A DNA stretch of 64,000 nucleotides from Treponema sp. (lineage in GTDB: Bacteria; Spirochaetota; Spirochaetia; Treponematales; Treponemataceae). The notes under the pieces were generated by a model that saw nothing but the letters and a program-made list of their open reading frames with translations, searched no databases and was not told the origin of the DNA. Made by a program: the position numbers and the translations under genes. The stretch lies in assembly GCA_024402475.1 (NCBI GenBank), contig JAKSTQ010000001.1, forward strand, positions 1-64,000, read 5' to 3'. Below are positions 8,385 to 17,763 of this stretch, one piece after another (within the stretch, counting starts at the first letter, position 1; each line of letters starts with the position of its first letter).

Positions 8385-10220
8385 TTAGATTTCGATGTAA
8401 TCTCTTAAACCGCTGGCACGACGAGGGTGACGCAGACGGCGCAGAGCCTTAGCTTCGATCTGACGGATTCGTTCACGGGTAACATTGAAGTAAAGACCAA
8501 CTTCTTCCAGTGTAAGTGAATAACCGTCATCAAGACCAAAACGCATCTTAAGAACTTCCTGTTCACGAGGCGGCAAAGTAGAAAGTACCTGATCCAGATG
8601 TTCCTTGAGCAAAGTATATGCTGTCTGGATTGCTGGATTTTCTACTTCCTTGTCTTCGATAAAATCGCCGAGAGAAGAATCTTCTTCTTCACCGATAGGA
8701 GTTTCAAGAGAAATTGGCTCACGGGCAACATTCTTAACCTGCTTAACTCTTGCAACAGGCCATCCAAGGTTCTGTGCAATTTCTTCGTCGGTTGGTTCAC
8801 GGCCAAGTTTCTGCATGAGCTGACGGCTTTCGCGGACAACTTTATTAATCTGTTCAATCATGTGAACAGGAACGCGGATTGTTCGTGCCTGATCAGAAAT
8901 TGAACGGGTAATTGCCTGGCGAATCCACCATGTAGCATATGTAGAAAATTTGTAACCCTTGCGGTATTCAAATTTTTCAACAGCCTTAATAAGACCGATA
9001 TTTCCTTCCTGAACAAGATCAAAGAACTGAAGACCACGGTTTGTATATTTTTTAGCAATAGAAACAACAAGACGAAGGTTTGATTCAATAAGCTTGTCTT
9101 TTGCTTTCTTGAGCATGATTCCGCCGCGTTCGATTTCTTTTGCCATTTCCTGGATTTCTTCGATTGTATTTTCAAAGTCAAATTCAATCTTTGCAAGTTC
9201 ACGGTCAATCTTCTGGATTTCTGTAAATACTTCGCGGATTTCTTCTGACTTCATTCCAAGTTCTTTTTCGAGCTTAATACGGTCTACTGTCTTTGAAAGT
9301 TTGCGACCAAGACCACGCAGCTGTGCAGAATCAGAAATTCTAAGTTCCTTAAGTTTCTTTTCTTTAATACGGTGGAAGTTAACGATTGCTCTTGTAACAT
9401 CCTGGAATTTTCCGCTGAAAGTATCAATTTCTTCTGAAAGAAGATCTGCATTCTGAAGCTGAGGAATAATCTTTTTACGAAGCTTAATGATTTCTGCGTT
9501 TTCAAAAACTGAATAATTCTGTTCAATTTCTGAAAGGCTTGATTTAAGCTGCTTGTACTGCTTCATTTCTGGAAGTACAGGTTTAAGGTATTCTCCGTAA
9601 GCACTGCGAAGACGGCGTTTATCTGCCATTTCTTCGTTGATTTCCTTACGAGGACGACCATCATGAATATCAATTCTTGAAAAAGCTTTAGTTGCAATAT
9701 TGATGAATTCAGGAAGAATAATACCAGAGCGCTTGATTACAGCCTTGATAATATTTTCACCTTCTTCCATTTTCTTAGAAAGAGTAACTTCTTCTTCTGC
9801 CTTAAGAAGGTCTGATTTACCGATTTCTCTGAGGTAAAGACGGATAGGATCATCACTTGCAGAATCTTTATCTGATTTTACAAGACGGCGTGATTTTTCT
9901 TTTTCTGCCTGTTCAGCAATCTTTGCGTCCTGATCCTGTTCAATTTCGTCATCGTCTTCTGCTTCCGGAATAACGTCATCTTCATCATCTTCTGAAAAAT
10001 CAGGTTCTACTTCTGAACGAAGAGTAACTTTCTTTTCCAGCATAGAAAGGATTTCTTCCATTTTTGGAGAGTTTACGAAATCCTGTCCAAGGACGTCAGT
10101 TAATTCATCCCAGGTAATTTCTTTCTTGCCCTTAATAAAGGCTAATAATTTTTCTACTTCCGGATCAGTTGTCTGTTCTGACTGTGCTTTTGTTTCTTTT
10201 ACTTGTTCTTTCTTTTTCAT
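8385..10220 (-). CDS. rpoD: RNA polymerase primary sigma factor (sigma-70)
   Basis: A 611-residue sigma-70. N-terminal region 1.1 and an acidic linker are followed by region 1.2 ([16 protein letters not shown]), an extended non-conserved region, region 2 with the -10 recognition helix ([14 protein letters not shown]), region 3, and region 4.2 with the -35 helix-turn-helix ([20 protein letters not shown]). It gives RNA polymerase its housekeeping promoter specificity. The TTGACA/TATAAT-like promoters elsewhere in the window fit this. It lies 3 bp after dnaG, the classical dnaG-rpoD arrangement. Confidence 0.97.
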   Translation of the reverse strand: MKKKEQVKETKAQSEQTTDPEVEKLLAFIKGKKEITWDELTDVLGQDFVNSPKMEEILSMLEKKVTLRSEVEPDFSEDDEDDVIPEAEDDDEIEQDQDAKIAEQAEKEKSRRLVKSDKDSASDDPIRLYLREIGKSDLLKAEEEVTLSKKMEEGENIIKAVIKRSGIILPEFINIATKAFSRIDIHDGRPRKEINEEMADKRRLRSAYGEYLKPVLPEMKQYKQLKSSLSEIEQNYSVFENAEIIKLRKKIIPQLQNADLLSEEIDTFSGKFQDVTRAIVNFHRIKEKKLKELRISDSAQLRGLGRKLSKTVDRIKLEKELGMKSEEIREVFTEIQKIDRELAKIEFDFENTIEEIQEMAKEIERGGIMLKKAKDKLIESNLRLVVSIAKKYTNRGLQFFDLVQEGNIGLIKAVEKFEYRKGYKFSTYATWWIRQAITRSISDQARTIRVPVHMIEQINKVVRESRQLMQKLGREPTDEEIAQNLGWPVARVKQVKNVAREPISLETPIGEEEDSSLGDFIEDKEVENPAIQTAYTLLKEHLDQVLSTLPPREQEVLKMRFGLDDGYSLTLEEVGLYFNVTRERIRQIEAKALRRLRHPRRASGLRDYIEI

Positions 10221-10223
10221 TTA

Positions 10224-12002
10224 CTACTTTAACTGCTGGTCAATTTCCATCTTCTGCTGAATCATGCCCTCAAGCGTTTTCTGGTCATCAGGCGTTATAG
10301 GAAGGAATGTTCGTATTCTTTCCATTAACTTTTCACGCCGCCTTTCCAGACTGTTACGTTTGATCATCGCTATACTGTCCTGCACATACTCGCTGGCATT
10401 CTCGCCAAATTCCCGTGTCATGATAACCTTTGTAATCATTGCACGCACTTCTTCCTGCTGGCAGTGTTCCAGTACAGACTGAATCGTAAATTCCTGAGCT
10501 GCAAAGCATTCTTCAAGAATGATGAATAATTGTCGGGCCAGAGGATCTTCAAAATCGTTTACAGAAAGCTGGGATTGTAGAGTTGAAAATTGTTCCAGAT
10601 TTGATATTACTGCCAGGATAGTACGCAATTCTGCGTTTAACTTTATATCCCGTATCACCGGAGTGCCATTATCAGGGCTTGATTTCTCTAACCTTTCCTG
10701 CGCCTGTGCTCGATTAAGATAATCTTTCTTTACGGCCTCCACTTTTGTATTAAAGACCTGAGCGAACTGCTCAAGTACTGCATCTTTCTGTGTGTACGAA
10801 TTGATTGAGTCAACATAAGGAAAGAATTCTAAGGCGGCTTTTATTTTGCCCTCCGGAGAATCCTTGGAATACTTGGCTAATAATTTTGACAACAGAAAAT
10901 CATTGTCTAATATAGCATGGTCAACGTATGTAGTCAAGGTTTGCGGCCCAAAATTCACCATAATTTCCGCAGGATCTTTTGCACCTTTGAGGATGATAAC
11001 CTTTACAGTAAGATTCATTTTGCGGCACATGTAGATGGCTTTTTGAGTAGCAGTCTGACCTGCACCGTCTGAGTCAAAGGATAAAAGTACGGTATCTGCC
11101 CAGCGTGATACAAGTTTCAGCTGGTCTTCGGTGAATGCAGTTCCCAGCGGTGCAACTGCATAACCTATGCCGCACTGGTGGTAAGCAATTGCATCCATGT
11201 AGCCTTCACAAAGAATTACTTTTTTATTGTCAGAAATTGCTTTCTTTGCAAAATTGAATGCATACAGTGTTTCGCGTTTATGGTAATGTGCAAGTTCTCC
11301 GGAGTTAAGGTATTTTGGTTCCTGTCCCGGCTGCAAAGCTCTTCCGCCAAAAGCTACTACATCACCGTTTTTATCAAAAATCGGGAACATGAATCTTCCG
11401 CGGAAAAAGGCTGTATCCGGATACTTCTGATTAAAAAGCCCGGATTTTTTTAAGAATTCATCTGTATAATTTTTCTTTTTCAAAAAAGATTTAAGCCATC
11501 GGGGTTCTTCCGGAGAAAATCCCAGCTTGAATTTTTCTATTGTTTCAGGAGTAATCCCTCGTGCCGTAATGTATTCCAGAGCCGTTTTTCCCTGAGGTGT
11601 CTGTGTCAGAAGATAATTGAACATTGCAGCAGTACGGTTATACAGATCCTTCATTTCCTGCTTGGAATTGTCCCGTTCCTTATCTGCCTGTGAATAAGAT
11701 CCCCTGTCATAAATAACTTCTATTCCATGTTTTTTTGCAATATGAAGAACTGCTTCAGGGAAAGTAAGATGATCTGCATCCATCACGAATTTAATTACAT
11801 TTCCATGGGCATGACATCCAAAACAGTAAAAGAATTTATCATCTGCATTTACAGAAAAAGACGGCGTTTTTTCATTATGAAAAGGACAGCAGCCCCAGTA
11901 CTGTCCGCCTTTTTTTGTGAGAGTTACATATTCATTAACGATGCTGACGATGTCGGTATTGCTTACGGCATCAATTGTAGCTTTGGAAATCGAGCCTGCC
12001 AT
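10224..12002 (-). CDS. dnaG: DNA primase DnaG
   Basis: A 592-residue primase that makes RNA primers for replication. It has an N-terminal CHC2 zinc finger (C39, H42, C60, C63), a catalytic core and a TOPRIM domain with the acidic residues in CEGYMD (E266) and FDSDGAG (D310, D312). A C-terminal region would bind the replicative helicase. The start ATG overlaps the mltG stop by one base, so translation is probably coupled. It precedes rpoD as in macromolecular-synthesis operons, but rpsU is not present and mltG takes the upstream place. Confidence 0.96.
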   Translation of the reverse strand: MAGSISKATIDAVSNTDIVSIVNEYVTLTKKGGQYWGCCPFHNEKTPSFSVNADDKFFYCFGCHAHGNVIKFVMDADHLTFPEAVLHIAKKHGIEVIYDRGSYSQADKERDNSKQEMKDLYNRTAAMFNYLLTQTPQGKTALEYITARGITPETIEKFKLGFSPEEPRWLKSFLKKKNYTDEFLKKSGLFNQKYPDTAFFRGRFMFPIFDKNGDVVAFGGRALQPGQEPKYLNSGELAHYHKRETLYAFNFAKKAISDNKKVILCEGYMDAIAYHQCGIGYAVAPLGTAFTEDQLKLVSRWADTVLLSFDSDGAGQTATQKAIYMCRKMNLTVKVIILKGAKDPAEIMVNFGPQTLTTYVDHAILDNDFLLSKLLAKYSKDSPEGKIKAALEFFPYVDSINSYTQKDAVLEQFAQVFNTKVEAVKKDYLNRAQAQERLEKSSPDNGTPVIRDIKLNAELRTILAVISNLEQFSTLQSQLSVNDFEDPLARQLFIILEECFAAQEFTIQSVLEHCQQEEVRAMITKVIMTREFGENASEYVQDSIAMIKRNSLERRREKLMERIRTFLPITPDDQKTLEGMIQQKMEIDQQLK

Positions 12003-13081
12003 TACTCGCCTGCAGCTTTTTTAGTTCTGAATTCCTGTGTTGCCTTTTCGTGTGCTGCAAGAGTACTTGTAAAGGTGTGACGGCCTTTTGAAGCATCAGT
12101 CAAAGTAAAGTAAAGATAATCAGTATCGGCGCTGTTATAAACTGCATCAAGGGCAGTAAATCCCGGAGAACAGATTGGTGTTGGCGGGAGCCCTGCATAT
12201 TTGTATGTGTTGTACGGGCTGTCATATTCAAGATCAGAAAAGAAGATACGGCCCGGATGAGGCTTTTTGCGGATTTCTGTAATGATGTATTCAACTGTTG
12301 CGCAGGATTCAAGTCCCATATTGATTTTGATACGGTTCTTAAAAACGCTTGCAATAAGAGGAGCTTCGCTTACATCACGATATTCTCGTTCTACAACAGA
12401 AGCAAGAACAAGCTGTTTATAAAGTGACTGTGTATCTTTAAGATCAGTATTCTTGATTTCAGAAAATTTCTTGAAGAAGGTTTTTACCATAAGTTCTGCA
12501 CATTCACGAGGAGAAGAACCTTTTACAAAGTAATAGGTTTCAGGATACAAAAATCCTTCAAGTGAAGTCACTTGCTGTGTAAAACCATAAGGTTTCAAAA
12601 TATCCATTGCTTCATGTGTGCAGACTTTAAGGAATTCCTTTGAATCGCAGATTTTTGCAGCTTCAAGGCGGGATGCAACTTTTGTAATTGTAAGGCCTTC
12701 AGGAATTGAAACACTGATCATCTGCTGTTTACCAGCAGAAACTTCTTCAAAAATTTCTCCAAGGTCCATTGCAGAATTTACATTGCAGAAACCTTTTTTG
12801 ATTTTAAAAACTGATTCAGGTTTTCCTGTAATTATTTTTCCGATTTTTGGATTACGGGCAAAAAGATAAAAGATATCAGCATTTTTAATGATTCCGCTTT
12901 TTTTGAGCAAAGCAGCTGTCTGTCTTACTGTTGTTCCGCTTTCAATTTCAAAAGTCAGACCTTCTGCATTATCTGCATTGCTTACAGGGGAAGCTGCATT
13001 TTTAACAAACAGCCAGACACTGCAGACGGCTGCTATAATCAAAGCCGGAATAACGATTGCAACAATTCTTTTTGCCTTCAT
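12002..13081 (-). CDS. mltG: MltG, endolytic murein transglycosylase
   Basis: A 359-residue YceG/MltG-family protein. It has one N-terminal membrane segment (about 7-28), a LysM-like subdomain and the catalytic domain with the family Glu in LASVVEREY (about residue 218). It also has the YNTYKYAGLPPTPICSPG block near the C terminus that is typical of MltG. The family cleaves nascent glycan strands at the membrane and sets strand length. The start has a CTGGAG Shine-Dalgarno. It overlaps dnaG by one base. Confidence 0.95.
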   Translation of the reverse strand: MKAKRIVAIVIPALIIAAVCSVWLFVKNAASPVSNADNAEGLTFEIESGTTVRQTAALLKKSGIIKNADIFYLFARNPKIGKIITGKPESVFKIKKGFCNVNSAMDLGEIFEEVSAGKQQMISVSIPEGLTITKVASRLEAAKICDSKEFLKVCTHEAMDILKPYGFTQQVTSLEGFLYPETYYFVKGSSPRECAELMVKTFFKKFSEIKNTDLKDTQSLYKQLVLASVVEREYRDVSEAPLIASVFKNRIKINMGLESCATVEYIITEIRKKPHPGRIFFSDLEYDSPYNTYKYAGLPPTPICSPGFTALDAVYNSADTDYLYFTLTDASKGRHTFTSTLAAHEKATQEFRTKKAAGE

Positions 13082-13103
13082 TTGTAACTCCAGAAAGTTT
13101 AAC

Positions 13104-14045
13104 TTAAAGTTCGATTTCCTGGCCTTCTACTGCAAGCTTAACCTGCACTTTTCCGCCGGAAATATATGCGGCATACCATCTGGCTGCCTGAAGAATTGAA
13201 TCAATCTTTTTGTCATCATAAGTAGGTTCATGATGGAAAAGATAGATTGTCTTGATATTCATTGAAACAGCAAAGTCAATCGCATAACAGAATGCAGAAT
13301 GTCCCCACTTTTCTTTTTTGCTTGCTTCTTCAAGTGTATACTGTGAATCAAGGATTACAACGTCTGCATCTCTGAATACTTTGTCGATGTTTGCCTTGTT
13401 AAGGTTGTCGATATCAGTAAGTTCAACGTCAGTTGCATAAACGATTTTTTTGCCGTCTTCCACAAATGAATAAGAAAAAGAATCACCCGGATGGCTCATC
13501 ATACAGCACTGAACTTCAATGCCGTCAATTTCATATTTCTGAGCAGGTTCAAGAGTGTGAAAATCAATGTTCTTTGTGAACGCGTTAAAATCAACAGGAT
13601 ACAGATTTGGTTTATCCATCTGCTTAACCAGATATTCCTTTGCTTTTTCAAAAGGTGAATAAATGTCAAAGTTCATGTCCGGATAATATGCATAATCAAA
13701 AAAAGGAAAACCCTGAATATGATCCCAGTGAAAATGTGAAAAGAAAACTGAATAATGTTTATCAGCAGGCGGCGGACAGTTCTTGCCCATCACGCGGATT
13801 CCTGAACCGGCGTCAAGAATTATCTGTTTACCTGATTTAGTTGTAAGCTGAACACAAGGAGTATTTCCGCCGATTGTACCGTAAAGCCACTGAGGTAAAG
13901 AAGAAATGAATTTCTGTCTTGCATCCAGTGATTCAAGGTCCTTTGGCGATATACGCTGAACTACTGCAGTGATTTTTGCCTGTATCTGTGCAGGTGTAAG
14001 AGGACTTGGAATTGACCCCCTGACACCCCAAAAATGGATATTCAA
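13104..14045 (-). CDS. Metallo-beta-lactamase-fold hydrolase
   Basis: About 313 residues of the MBL fold, with the metal-binding HxHxDH motif in SHFHWDH, a downstream CMMSHPGDS block and a late conserved His in FHHEPTYDD. The N-terminal HFWGVRGSIPSP stretch is typical of the group that includes phosphodiesterase-like and cyclic-nucleotide-related MBL proteins. I place the start at a TTG (14045) because GGAGAG lies 6 nt before it and the protein then begins like its relatives; a TTG four codons upstream is the alternative. Substrate unknown. It lies upstream of mltG in the same direction. Confidence 0.85.
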   Translation of the reverse strand: MNIHFWGVRGSIPSPLTPAQIQAKITAVVQRISPKDLESLDARQKFISSLPQWLYGTIGGNTPCVQLTTKSGKQIILDAGSGIRVMGKNCPPPADKHYSVFFSHFHWDHIQGFPFFDYAYYPDMNFDIYSPFEKAKEYLVKQMDKPNLYPVDFNAFTKNIDFHTLEPAQKYEIDGIEVQCCMMSHPGDSFSYSFVEDGKKIVYATDVELTDIDNLNKANIDKVFRDADVVILDSQYTLEEASKKEKWGHSAFCYAIDFAVSMNIKTIYLFHHEPTYDDKKIDSILQAARWYAAYISGGKVQVKLAVEGQEIEL

Positions 14046-14067
14046 TTCGCTCTCCAAAAAAACTTTT

Positions 14068-14526
14068 TTATATAATTGAAGGTTCCCTGGTTATAGGTTT
14101 GTTGTGGGCATATTCAATCTGCTGAATGCCGATTTCATCCTTTGACCAGTGTTTACCTTTATTGATTCCAGGGCAGTCTTTTGACATATCTTCCCAGGAT
14201 TCTTTATTTTCGATAACCCATGTCCAAAATGGAAAAGTTGAACACTGTACGGGCCGAGCTCCATAGGCTTCGCAACCGGTTCCTGCTTTCCATAAAATGC
14301 AGTCGTAGTTCTTAAGTTCCTGTAAAGCAAGTGCTTCAAGTCCACCGTAATAACCAACCCATCTGCAATATTTGTCAATGAATTCCTGCTCACTGATTTT
14401 AAACCATTCACATAGACTTGTCAAATCCCTCTGGGACAGATAAACCACTCCGGGAGAAAGCCTGCAGCAGGAAGAACAGCGCTGGCATTCAAAATTAAGT
14501 CCGTTTTCAAAAAAGCAAGAATCCAT
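14068..14526 (-). CDS. YkgJ-type cysteine-cluster protein
   Basis: A 152-residue protein with an N-terminal cysteine cluster (FECQRCSSCCRLSPG) and further cysteines around 95-125, matching the YkgJ/Fli-B-type CxxCxxCC family that is thought to bind zinc or an iron-sulfur cluster. Function is not known for the family in general; roles in cofactor or post-translational chemistry have been suggested. GAGG precedes the ATG. It is the first gene of the run leading to the MBL hydrolase, mltG, dnaG and rpoD. Confidence 0.8.
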   Translation of the reverse strand: MDSCFFENGLNFECQRCSSCCRLSPGVVYLSQRDLTSLCEWFKISEQEFIDKYCRWVGYYGGLEALALQELKNYDCILWKAGTGCEAYGARPVQCSTFPFWTWVIENKESWEDMSKDCPGINKGKHWSKDEIGIQQIEYAHNKPITREPSII

Positions 14527-14586
14527 AAAAACCTCAAAACAAAAAAAAAGACGTTAGAAGCATCAGCTTTTAACGTCCTGTTTCTG

Positions 14587-14667
14587 TGGGGAGTGAGGGA
14601 CTCGAACCCCCGAACTCAGAGAGAAGAGATTTACAGTCTCCCGCAATTGCCACTATGCGAACTCCCC
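14587..14667 (-). tRNA. tRNA-Tyr (GTA)
   Basis: On the minus strand a cloverleaf can be drawn: acceptor GGGGAGT paired with ACTCCCC, anticodon loop CTGTAAA giving anticodon GTA, a long variable arm as expected for tRNA-Tyr, and the T-loop GGTTCGAGTCCC. The discriminator base is A and CCA is not encoded. It lies directly downstream of tRNA-Thr and is probably co-transcribed with it. Confidence 0.95.
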
Positions 14668-14674
14668 AAACTAA

Positions 14675-14747
14675 AGCCAACTCAGGGACTCGAACCCTGG
14701 ACCCCGAGATTACAAATCACGTGCTCTACCAGCTGAGCTAAATTGGC
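14675..14747 (-). tRNA. tRNA-Thr (TGT)
   Basis: The minus strand gives acceptor GCCAATT pairing with AGTTGGC, D-arm GCTCAGCTGGTAGAGC, anticodon loop TTTGTAA with anticodon TGT, and T-arm CAGGGTTCGAGTCCCTG. The anticodon stem has one apparent T-T mismatch. CCA is not encoded. It reads ACA codons. Only 7 bp separate it from tRNA-Tyr. Confidence 0.92.
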
Positions 14748-14761
14748 GTGTTATGAAGTAA

Positions 14762-14790
14762 ACTATATATGAATTATAAAATTTGGTCAA
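14762..14790 (-). promoter_or_regulatory. Promoter of the tRNA-Thr/tRNA-Tyr unit
   Basis: TTGACC (14785-14790) and TATAGT (14762-14767) are spaced by 17 bp on the minus strand, with a predicted start about 8 nt before tRNA-Thr. The -35 and the following AAA match the tRNA-Glu promoter at 49.77 kb. Confidence 0.7.
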
Positions 14791-14827
14791 GTACAAAATA
14801 CTAATTTTTTATAATTTTTTTGAAAAT

Positions 14828-14887
14828 ATTCCCTCCCGGACAAAATATAATTCTAAACATAAAATCTCTTAATGTCCGGGAGGGAAT
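14828..14887. repeat. Perfect 15-bp inverted repeat with 30-nt loop
   Basis: ATTCCCTCCCGGACA (14828-14842) is the exact reverse complement of 14873-14887. The GC-rich arms stand out in an AT-rich gap and begin 12 bp after the glgA stop. On the minus strand only a weak ATATTTTC follows, so it may be a non-classical terminator or mRNA 3'-end stabiliser for glgA, or a protein-binding site. Confidence 0.75.
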
Positions 14888-14899
14888 GTATTCAGTAAA

Positions 14900-16471
14900 T
14901 CATAAGTTTTTGTACAAAGGCATATATTGAAATTTTGCAACATTTTTCCAGGTATAGTTTTCTTCTACAAAATTAGCTGCAAATTGAATGAGGTATCTGA
15001 ACGCGTCGGAATTCTCACGTTTTTGTTCAATAAGGAAAGCAAGAACATCTGTAAGATTTTTTGGCGTATTCGGTTTATAAGTAAATCCCGTTTTGCGGTC
15101 AATGATTTTATTAAGTCCGCCGGTTGCATGGGCAACAGGAATAGTTCCGTAAATCTGCGCAATAAAATCTTCAAGACCGCATGGTTCAAAATCACTTGGA
15201 TAAAGACTAAAGTCACCGCATGCAGTACAAAGTCTGCTGAATGCCTTATCATATCCCTTAAAATAAATTACCTGCCCTGGATATTTTTTTGCCTTTTCAA
15301 TCATCAGTTCCTGAAGGTCTGCATTCCCCTGCCCGTTAATAATGAATTTTGCATCAGGATATTTTGGACAGATATCGTCCATTGACTGAGCAATTACAGG
15401 AATGCCTTTCTGGTGAACAAGACGGCCGTGGAACGAAATATATACATTACGGTCCGGATTATCCAGGTCAAAATCAAGATAGCCGTGGCGCACAATACTA
15501 CCGTCGGGAATATATTTTTTGTACTCATCAGGAGTATTTTTGTCTGCATAATTTTTAAGGAACAAAGTGCGGCACTTATATTTTCCGTTAAGGTCAGCGC
15601 TGCGCGGATCATAGGAATATGGAAGCCCTGAAATTTCTGTAATTGCAGGATTATATCGGGCTGTATCAATTCCGTTTGTAATACCGATGATTTTTGTCCC
15701 GTTACGATGAAAAATTTCTGACAAACCGTCTGTGTTGGGATTTTCCGGATCAAGAAGTTCTTTTGCATAATCAACGGAAACGGTTGTCAGTGTGGAATAA
15801 CGGCTTGCAAGCAGATATGGTTCACAGCGGTAACCGTTAAGGTTTTCCATAATGATGTCCATGCCAAGGCCTGTATGTTCTGCAGCCGACTGCGGGCTTG
15901 GAAATTCATGATGGTAAGCCGGCCCTGCATTATGAATGGAAACTACAATTTTTGTGTCTTTGTAAAAATCATCATACTGTGTTTTTGCGAATGCAGGCAA
16001 AGCTGCAGTACATGCATCATGACAGTGAATTATGTCCGGAGCAATTCCTGTAATTTTTCCGTACTGGCAGACAGCCTGTTCAAAAAGTGTATTCATGAAC
16101 AGAGCATCTTTGTATCCCTGACCTAATGATGCATCTGGAAAGCGTTCAAGGTCTTTTGAATTGTAAACATAGATGTCTGATTTTTCGCTGAAGCAGTTAT
16201 GGTCAGCAAAGATGAAATTAACGCCGTTTGACTGTGCCTGGCAAAAAGAAACTTTCTGGGTTGTGCCGCAGATATTTATGTCAGCATGAAGGTCTGGAAT
16301 CTGGGAAAAATTTTCCAGTAAAGAACGGTCAGTGCAGCCATAAAGCGGAAGAAACATCGTAACCTGATTTGAAAGTTTTGCAAGTTCCTCAGAAAGTGAA
16401 CAGACAACATTTTTTACGCCACCGGCTTCTGCAATTCCTGCATATTCCCTTGCGACCATCCAGATATTCAT
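14900..16471 (-). CDS. glgA: Glycogen synthase (GT5)
   Basis: A 523-residue GT-B fold glycosyltransferase of the bacterial glycogen/starch synthase family (GT5), which adds glucose from ADP-glucose to alpha-1,4-glucan. The N-terminal domain has the starch-synthase pattern (VFLPLYG-like FLPLYGCTD, HCHDACTAALPAF). The C-terminal domain has SFHGRLVHQKG, FEPCGLEDF and ATGGL motifs. The usual KxGGL sugar-nucleotide motif near the N terminus reads AEAGGVKNV here, with Glu in place of Lys. GGTGGGG precedes the ATG. Substrate preference could differ from classical GlgA. Confidence 0.9.
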   Translation of the reverse strand: MNIWMVAREYAGIAEAGGVKNVVCSLSEELAKLSNQVTMFLPLYGCTDRSLLENFSQIPDLHADINICGTTQKVSFCQAQSNGVNFIFADHNCFSEKSDIYVYNSKDLERFPDASLGQGYKDALFMNTLFEQAVCQYGKITGIAPDIIHCHDACTAALPAFAKTQYDDFYKDTKIVVSIHNAGPAYHHEFPSPQSAAEHTGLGMDIIMENLNGYRCEPYLLASRYSTLTTVSVDYAKELLDPENPNTDGLSEIFHRNGTKIIGITNGIDTARYNPAITEISGLPYSYDPRSADLNGKYKCRTLFLKNYADKNTPDEYKKYIPDGSIVRHGYLDFDLDNPDRNVYISFHGRLVHQKGIPVIAQSMDDICPKYPDAKFIINGQGNADLQELMIEKAKKYPGQVIYFKGYDKAFSRLCTACGDFSLYPSDFEPCGLEDFIAQIYGTIPVAHATGGLNKIIDRKTGFTYKPNTPKNLTDVLAFLIEQKRENSDAFRYLIQFAANFVEENYTWKNVAKFQYMPLYKNL

Positions 16472-16495
16472 TAACTTACCCCACCCGGTTAAAAC

Positions 16496-17329
16496 TTAAT
16501 TGAATGAACTTATTGCCTTAAGGGTTTCGTTCATATCTTTGGAATTCTTCAGAAACTCAGAAAGTTCCGGATGTTCCTTTAGTACTTTTGCAAATGCTTC
16601 AAGTTTACGGAGGTTGCGGTTATTGGCAGCAATATCCTGTGCCTGAACAGATGCAAGTTCTTCAATTTTTCTGTCTACGATTGCATTATATTCTGAATAA
16701 GTTTTTTTGCAGTAACGGTAAAGTTCAGCATCAGGAAACTTTGTCTTTGAAATTCCAAATGAAACAACTTCAAGGCCGTCTTTAGTATTTTTAGTTTTTA
16801 CATTTTCAGAAATTGCAGCAAAATCAAGTTTTTCAACTGAACTGTCATTTACAGCTTTTAAGATTTCATCCATTGCGCTGTTGATGATTTCTTCTGCCTG
16901 ACTTTCATACCATTTGTCCAGGTCAGCACTTTCAGTAATTCTTGAGGCTTTTAGAAGTTCAACGATTTTAGACGAATCTGCTTTAACAGTAACTGAAAAT
17001 TCTGCACTGTAATTAAAATCAGGATTATCCTTAAGCTGCTGTGAATAAAGTTTACCGGAAGGCAATTCCCCGGAAAGTACTTTTGTTGCGCTGTATGATT
17101 TAGCAGGAAATACTTTTACTGATGCATTTGTTGGTAAAAGGAATTCCCAGTTCCAGCAGAAAGTTCCTGCAGTAACAGGCTTACTGTTTACGCCGCCGGT
17201 TTTAGAAACAACAATTCCCACAGAATCTGAAGGAACGCGGAAATTTGTATAGCCAAGACCAAATACTGCTCCAGCTGCAAGAATTATAATGATTAATGAC
17301 CAGATTACCTGAGCGCCTCTTTTTTTCAT
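16496..17329 (-). CDS. SPFH/band 7-like membrane protein
   Basis: A 277-residue protein with a short basic N terminus, one membrane helix (about 9-28), and a domain beginning RVPSDSVGIVVSKTGG that resembles the start of the SPFH/prohibitin fold. Then comes an alpha-helical C-terminal region (about 205-277) with a long charged helix. Such proteins form ring-like assemblies on membranes and often interact with proteases. The resemblance is by pattern only, and the role here is unknown. AAGGGGA precedes the ATG. It lies 24 bp upstream of glgA in the same direction. Confidence 0.65.
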   Translation of the reverse strand: MKKRGAQVIWSLIIIILAAGAVFGLGYTNFRVPSDSVGIVVSKTGGVNSKPVTAGTFCWNWEFLLPTNASVKVFPAKSYSATKVLSGELPSGKLYSQQLKDNPDFNYSAEFSVTVKADSSKIVELLKASRITESADLDKWYESQAEEIINSAMDEILKAVNDSSVEKLDFAAISENVKTKNTKDGLEVVSFGISKTKFPDAELYRYCKKTYSEYNAIVDRKIEELASVQAQDIAANNRNLRKLEAFAKVLKEHPELSEFLKNSKDMNETLKAISSFN

Positions 17330-17373
17330 AAAATCCCCTTGACCCGTAAAAAAACAACGGCAATAATACTAAT

Positions 17374-17763
17374 ATGATACAGAATAATAAAAACGACTTC
17401 AAGTCAAAAATACTTACTAAAGATGAATCCTTAAGCTACCTTCTTTTTAAGATTACAATCCGTGTAGAACTGTATCTGTTCCTTTTAACAGGCGTATTGA
17501 TTCTCTTTTATATATTTGGAAATTTTCAGGGAGTACTGGACCGTAACCAGAGAATTACGCTGAACCTGCTTTTCATAAGTTCAACTGCACTTATAATCTT
17601 TTCGCTTATCTGCATAGCACTGAATACAATTTCCTGGATTGCAGTTAAACGAAAAGCAGCAAAAGTTGCGATGTATTATTTTTTATTCCTTATTGCCCTG
17701 ACTGTCAGCATTATTTCGATTCTTTTTTCCAGAAGCGTGCTTTTTCTTGCCAACGGGTTTTGA
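17374..17763 (+). CDS. Small three-helix membrane protein, unknown function
   Basis: A 129-residue protein with three strongly hydrophobic segments (about 31-50, 64-90, 99-120) separated by short charged loops. It is not a family I recognise. The start lacks a strong Shine-Dalgarno. Its last 27 codons overlap, in antisense, the lysine-rich tail of the convergent pcnB-like gene. The first 100 residues lie outside the overlap and look like a real membrane protein, so I keep it, but the overlap lowers confidence. Confidence 0.55.
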   Translation: MIQNNKNDFKSKILTKDESLSYLLFKITIRVELYLFLLTGVLILFYIFGNFQGVLDRNQRITLNLLFISSTALIIFSLICIALNTISWIAVKRKAAKVAMYYFLFLIALTVSIISILFSRSVLFLANGF

